From a virus: DNA of 21,029 nt. Below are positions 18,457 to 21,029 of this stretch, in pieces. The notes under the pieces are model-generated. The model searched no databases and was not told where the DNA came from. It saw nothing but the letters and a program-made list of their open reading frames with translations. The translations under genes were made by a program, and so were the position numbers. The DNA lies in IMG/VR virus record IMGVR_UViG_3300044630_001513, positions 1 to 21,029 of that record. One strand, 5' to 3'. How positions within the stretch are numbered: position 1 is the first letter of the stretch; each line of letters opens with the position of its first letter.

Positions 18457-19646
18457 TGGCAGACGTAAACCTAGATGGTTTAGATGATGTAACTGGAGAA
18501 CCAGTTATTATTCCAGACGATGCAAGTACTGAATTACCTCCTGTTCCTGTTGTTGGATCAGATGGTTCTGGTAAGTCTTATTATAAGGTTGTAAAAAGGT
18601 ATGCAGGTAATCAATTAGTTACTCAAATTGTTCCAGTAACTACTACCGAAGCTCTTGGATTATTCTTTAATCAAACTCCAGAAAAGATTAAAGTAGTTCA
18701 GAATCAATTCATTAAAGCTGGCTACAAGAACATTAAAGCTACTGGTAAACTAGATACTCAACAACAAGTTGATAACTATAGAAAAGCAGTTCTTGATGCT
18801 TGGGATGCTTATTCAACTTTAGTTAGTGCTAATCCTGATGGCGCACCTGATGATATTGCTAAGTTTGTTGATAACTCTGCTGTGCAAGGTGGTAAAGGTG
18901 GTGGATCATCTGTTTATGAAACACTTTATCTTACAGACAAACAAGAAGCACTTCAATACTTTAATCAATTTTACACAGACCTAACAGGTCAAGTTGCTAA
19001 TCCAGCAAAGGCTGAAGAGTTTTATAAGAAACTTAATGCTGCAGAAAAAGCAAATGTTCAAACTCAAACCACAACTACTGCTGGTGGTAAAACTAGGACA
19101 GTAGTAACCAAAGCTGGTGTAGATGAAGCAGATAAAGAACAAGTAGCTTTAGATATTGTTGGCAGAGATGTAACAATTGAATCCTTAGCAGGAGTCGGTG
19201 GACAACTAGGAACTAACTTAAAACAAGTTGATACATTGTTATCAGATTATAATGTTACAGTAGATCCTAAGACCAGACTTGAGTATCTTCTTAATACTAC
19301 TAAAAGTAAAACTGGTTTACAGGATACTGCTTTAAAGATTAAAAAATTATCTGCTTTACAAAACCCTGCATTAGCTCCATTTATAGAAGCTGATTATAAA
19401 CCTTCTGAAGTTTTTGGTGGATTAAAAACATTCAAAGAACAATATTATGGACAACCATCATTAAGTCCTAACCCTTGGGATGATGAAGATTTAAGATGGG
19501 CTGCTAAACAACAAAAACTTCCAAGTTATGATGAATGGCAAAGTTACTTAGGTAACAAACCAGGTGCTGAATTTACTCCTGGGTTTAGACAAAAATCAGC
19601 AACTTTTAGTTCTCAAGTTCTAGCAGAATTAGGAATGCAAAAATAA
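18456..19646 (+). CDS. Probable virion structural protein, 396 aa
   Basis: The ATG overlaps the stop of the giant gene by one base (TAATG), with AGGAG at 4-5 nt, so the two are translationally coupled. The N-terminal ~45 residues are acidic and proline-rich, followed by a helical domain (TTTEALGLFFNQTPEKIKVV...GYKNIKATGKLDTQQQVDNYRKAVLDAW), a glycine-rich break (GGKGGGSS, ~145-152), a Thr-rich segment (~202-220) and a C-terminal domain with Trp-rich NPWDDEDLRWAAKQ. The LDTQQQVDNYRKA part is reminiscent of peptidoglycan-binding-like helical repeats, but weakly. Position implies a head- or connector-associated protein. Confidence 0.75.
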   Translation: MADVNLDGLDDVTGEPVIIPDDASTELPPVPVVGSDGSGKSYYKVVKRYAGNQLVTQIVPVTTTEALGLFFNQTPEKIKVVQNQFIKAGYKNIKATGKLDTQQQVDNYRKAVLDAWDAYSTLVSANPDGAPDDIAKFVDNSAVQGGKGGGSSVYETLYLTDKQEALQYFNQFYTDLTGQVANPAKAEEFYKKLNAAEKANVQTQTTTTAGGKTRTVVTKAGVDEADKEQVALDIVGRDVTIESLAGVGGQLGTNLKQVDTLLSDYNVTVDPKTRLEYLLNTTKSKTGLQDTALKIKKLSALQNPALAPFIEADYKPSEVFGGLKTFKEQYYGQPSLSPNPWDDEDLRWAAKQQKLPSYDEWQSYLGNKPGAEFTPGFRQKSATFSSQVLAELGMQK

Positions 19647-20810
19647 ATGGCAACTGATTATAAGAAGAATGCTCAAGAGGCTAAAGCAATTGCCAAGTCT
19701 AATCCTGCTGCTGCAAAAGTTATTGCTCAAGCAACTAAGACTGGTCAAGGTCTTAGCAATAATGAGTTAGCTTTTATTAAAAATAATGCATCTAGTATTA
19801 CAGCTAAAACAAATCCTGTTGCATTTCTTGGAACTTTACAATCAAGACTTGATGCTAATAAGGCTGCTGCTGCAGGAACTCCAACTGGTGGAGGAGGTTC
19901 AACTGGTGGAGGTAATGTAGATGATCCAAATATAGCTTATGCTCAAGCAAGAGATGCTGCAGAGCGCCGTAGTGCTTATGCAATTTTAGAAGATACATTC
20001 AAAGCTTATAATCTAGAAGAATTAGTTCCAGAAATTAAGAAGTACTTACAACAAAATTTAAGTGCAGCAGAAGCCACATTACAACTTCGTCAAACTCCAA
20101 CTTATAAAACAAGATTTAAAGGCAATGAAGGTCGCCTAGCTAAAGGATTGCCAGCATATTCTCCAGCAGAATATTTACAAGCTGAAGAGACTTATGCAAA
20201 CTTACTTAACTCTAATAACCTATCTGGTTTATCTAACAAACAAACTTTCTCTAAACTAATCTCAGGTGGAGTATCCCCTGCAGAAGCACAAGACAGAATC
20301 AATAATGTATTCAATAAGATTGATAATGCTTCTGATGATGTGAAGAATGAACTAGGAAGATACTTTAGCCAATTTGGTGTTGGAGATGCAACAGTTCAAA
20401 GAAATCAAATTGCCGAAGCAATTTTGTCTGGTGAAGATCCAGCAATGAAACTTGAATCAAATATAAAGAAAGCACAATTACGTGCTGGAGCTACTGCTGC
20501 TAAATATACTCTTCCAGAAGAACGTGTTGCAACAGTTGAGAAGTTATTGTCTGAAGCTGGTGTAAGTAACACTTATGCAGCAGGTCAACAAGGCTTCCAA
20601 ACTTTAGCTCAAATAGAACCTCAAGCACAAACACTTTCCGAAAGATATCAGATGGAAGCAGCAACTCAAGAAGAACTTCAAAAAGAAGCATTCTTAGGTT
20701 TGAAATCTGAACGTAGAAGAAAAGCGGAAGAATCCGAGAAGGCAGCCTTTAAAGGTGCTGCTGGCACAACCCAAGCATCCTTAGCTCAACAGAGTAAAGG
20801 AAGCTTCTAA
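19647..20810 (+). CDS. Probable phage structural/internal protein, 387 aa
   Basis: Begins directly after the previous TAA. The N-terminal ~75 residues are Ala/Lys-rich and helical, then a Gly-rich linker (GGGGSTGGG, ~80-90). The central part has features I associate with structural proteins encoded near portal genes of actinophages: YAILEDTFKAYNLEELVPEI, LQLRQTPTYKTRFKGNEGR, LPAYSPAEYLQAEETYANLL, and a second GVSPAEAQDRIN unit. The C-terminus is Lys/Glu-rich and probably coiled coil (SERRRKAEESEKAAFKG). Function unknown; internal head protein or connector component is likely from context. Confidence 0.75.
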   Translation: MATDYKKNAQEAKAIAKSNPAAAKVIAQATKTGQGLSNNELAFIKNNASSITAKTNPVAFLGTLQSRLDANKAAAAGTPTGGGGSTGGGNVDDPNIAYAQARDAAERRSAYAILEDTFKAYNLEELVPEIKKYLQQNLSAAEATLQLRQTPTYKTRFKGNEGRLAKGLPAYSPAEYLQAEETYANLLNSNNLSGLSNKQTFSKLISGGVSPAEAQDRINNVFNKIDNASDDVKNELGRYFSQFGVGDATVQRNQIAEAILSGEDPAMKLESNIKKAQLRAGATAAKYTLPEERVATVEKLLSEAGVSNTYAAGQQGFQTLAQIEPQAQTLSERYQMEAATQEELQKEAFLGLKSERRRKAEESEKAAFKGAAGTTQASLAQQSKGSF

Positions 20811-20826
20811 AACCCCCTAGCAGGAT

Positions 20827-20899
20827 CTACCAGCCCCTGCAGGCGTATAAGACTGGTAGCAAGAGCCACAATATTTTCCCCGATTTATTGTGAGGCTTG
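20827..20899. repeat. Two stem-loops between structural gene and scaffold gene
   Basis: CTACCAG (20827-20833) pairs with CTGGTAG (20853-20859). The second repeat, CAAGAGCCACAATA (20860-20873) with TATTGTGAGGCTTG (20886-20899), forms a 7-bp core extended by GCC/GGC and CAAG/CTTG with a bulge. They occupy the 120-nt gap before the scaffold gene. No T-tract follows either stem, so attenuation, processing or mRNA stabilisation before the highly expressed capsid genes is more likely than full termination. Confidence 0.5.
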
Positions 20900-20930
20900 C
20901 GACTAACCAAAAAGAAATGGGAGCGTTGCA

Positions 20931-21029
20931 ATGAGCAACAATTATCAAGACTGGGAAGATGACGAAGATCAAGAACTGGATAACGATAGCCAGGAACCAA
21001 ATGATCTTGTTAAAAAACTTCGCAAAGTA
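20931..21029 (+). CDS. Probable capsid scaffolding protein, N-terminal end (partial)
   Basis: ATG at 20931 with GGGAG 8 nt upstream; 33 codons run to the window edge. The start is very acidic (MSNNYQDWEDDEDQELDNDS) and then turns into a basic, helical segment (NDLVKKLRKV). An acidic disordered start followed by a long coiled coil is the usual layout of actinophage scaffolding proteins, and the place after portal and internal proteins is where scaffold and major capsid genes normally lie. Only a tenth or so of the gene is visible. Confidence 0.6.
   Translation, partial: MSNNYQDWEDDEDQELDNDSQEPNDLVKKLRKV

Overview
The window is a contiguous piece of a low-GC, tailed double-stranded DNA phage (or prophage) genome. 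The host is most likely an actinobacterium: the phage carries a WhiB-type Fe-S regulator (5158-5394), a family confined to Actinobacteria and their phages, and several other genes (Cas4-like exonuclease, HG-type zinc ribbon, small MIDPRG zinc ribbon) resemble actinophage families. The AT-rich composition would fit phages of low-GC aquatic Actinobacteria; that ecological assignment is inference.

Layout. (1) 1-2911, minus strand: a replication/recombination block. Read in the direction of transcription it holds a PD-(D/E)XK exonuclease split into two genes with a third nuclease-like gene between them, a zinc-ribbon protein, a DnaB/RecA-type ATPase, a 22-codon ORF, SSB, and the first codons of a probable Holliday-junction-resolvase-like gene running off the left edge. 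(2) 2912-3183: a divergent intergenic region full of inverted repeats. (3) 3184-3738, plus strand: a small lytic-transglycosylase-like lysin and a zinc-ribbon protein. (4) 3728-8385, minus strand: a very dense leftward array of about 23 small genes, most joined by 1-nt (TAATG) or 4-nt (ATGA/GTGA) overlaps, including WhiB, an Api92-like protein, a stand-alone ArdC N-terminal domain, two tiny membrane proteins and several Cys-rich miniproteins. About half are under 60 codons. (5) 8386-9011: a 626-nt divergent control region with a good leftward promoter, a 14-nt perfect palindrome and tandem hairpins before the late genes. (6) 9012-21029, plus strand: virion morphogenesis genes: terminase large subunit with a TerS-like helix-turn-helix at its N-terminus, portal, a small proline-rich protein, a 1789-residue giant protein, two further probable structural proteins, and the start of a probable scaffolding protein. 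The major capsid protein would be expected just beyond the right edge.

Functionally, the leftward units look early (host takeover, anti-restriction, DNA metabolism) and the rightward unit late (packaging and head assembly). The most striking observation is the split exonuclease: its active-site residues and the four cysteines expected for its Fe-S cluster lie on two separate polypeptides, with an EXK-containing ORF wedged between them.
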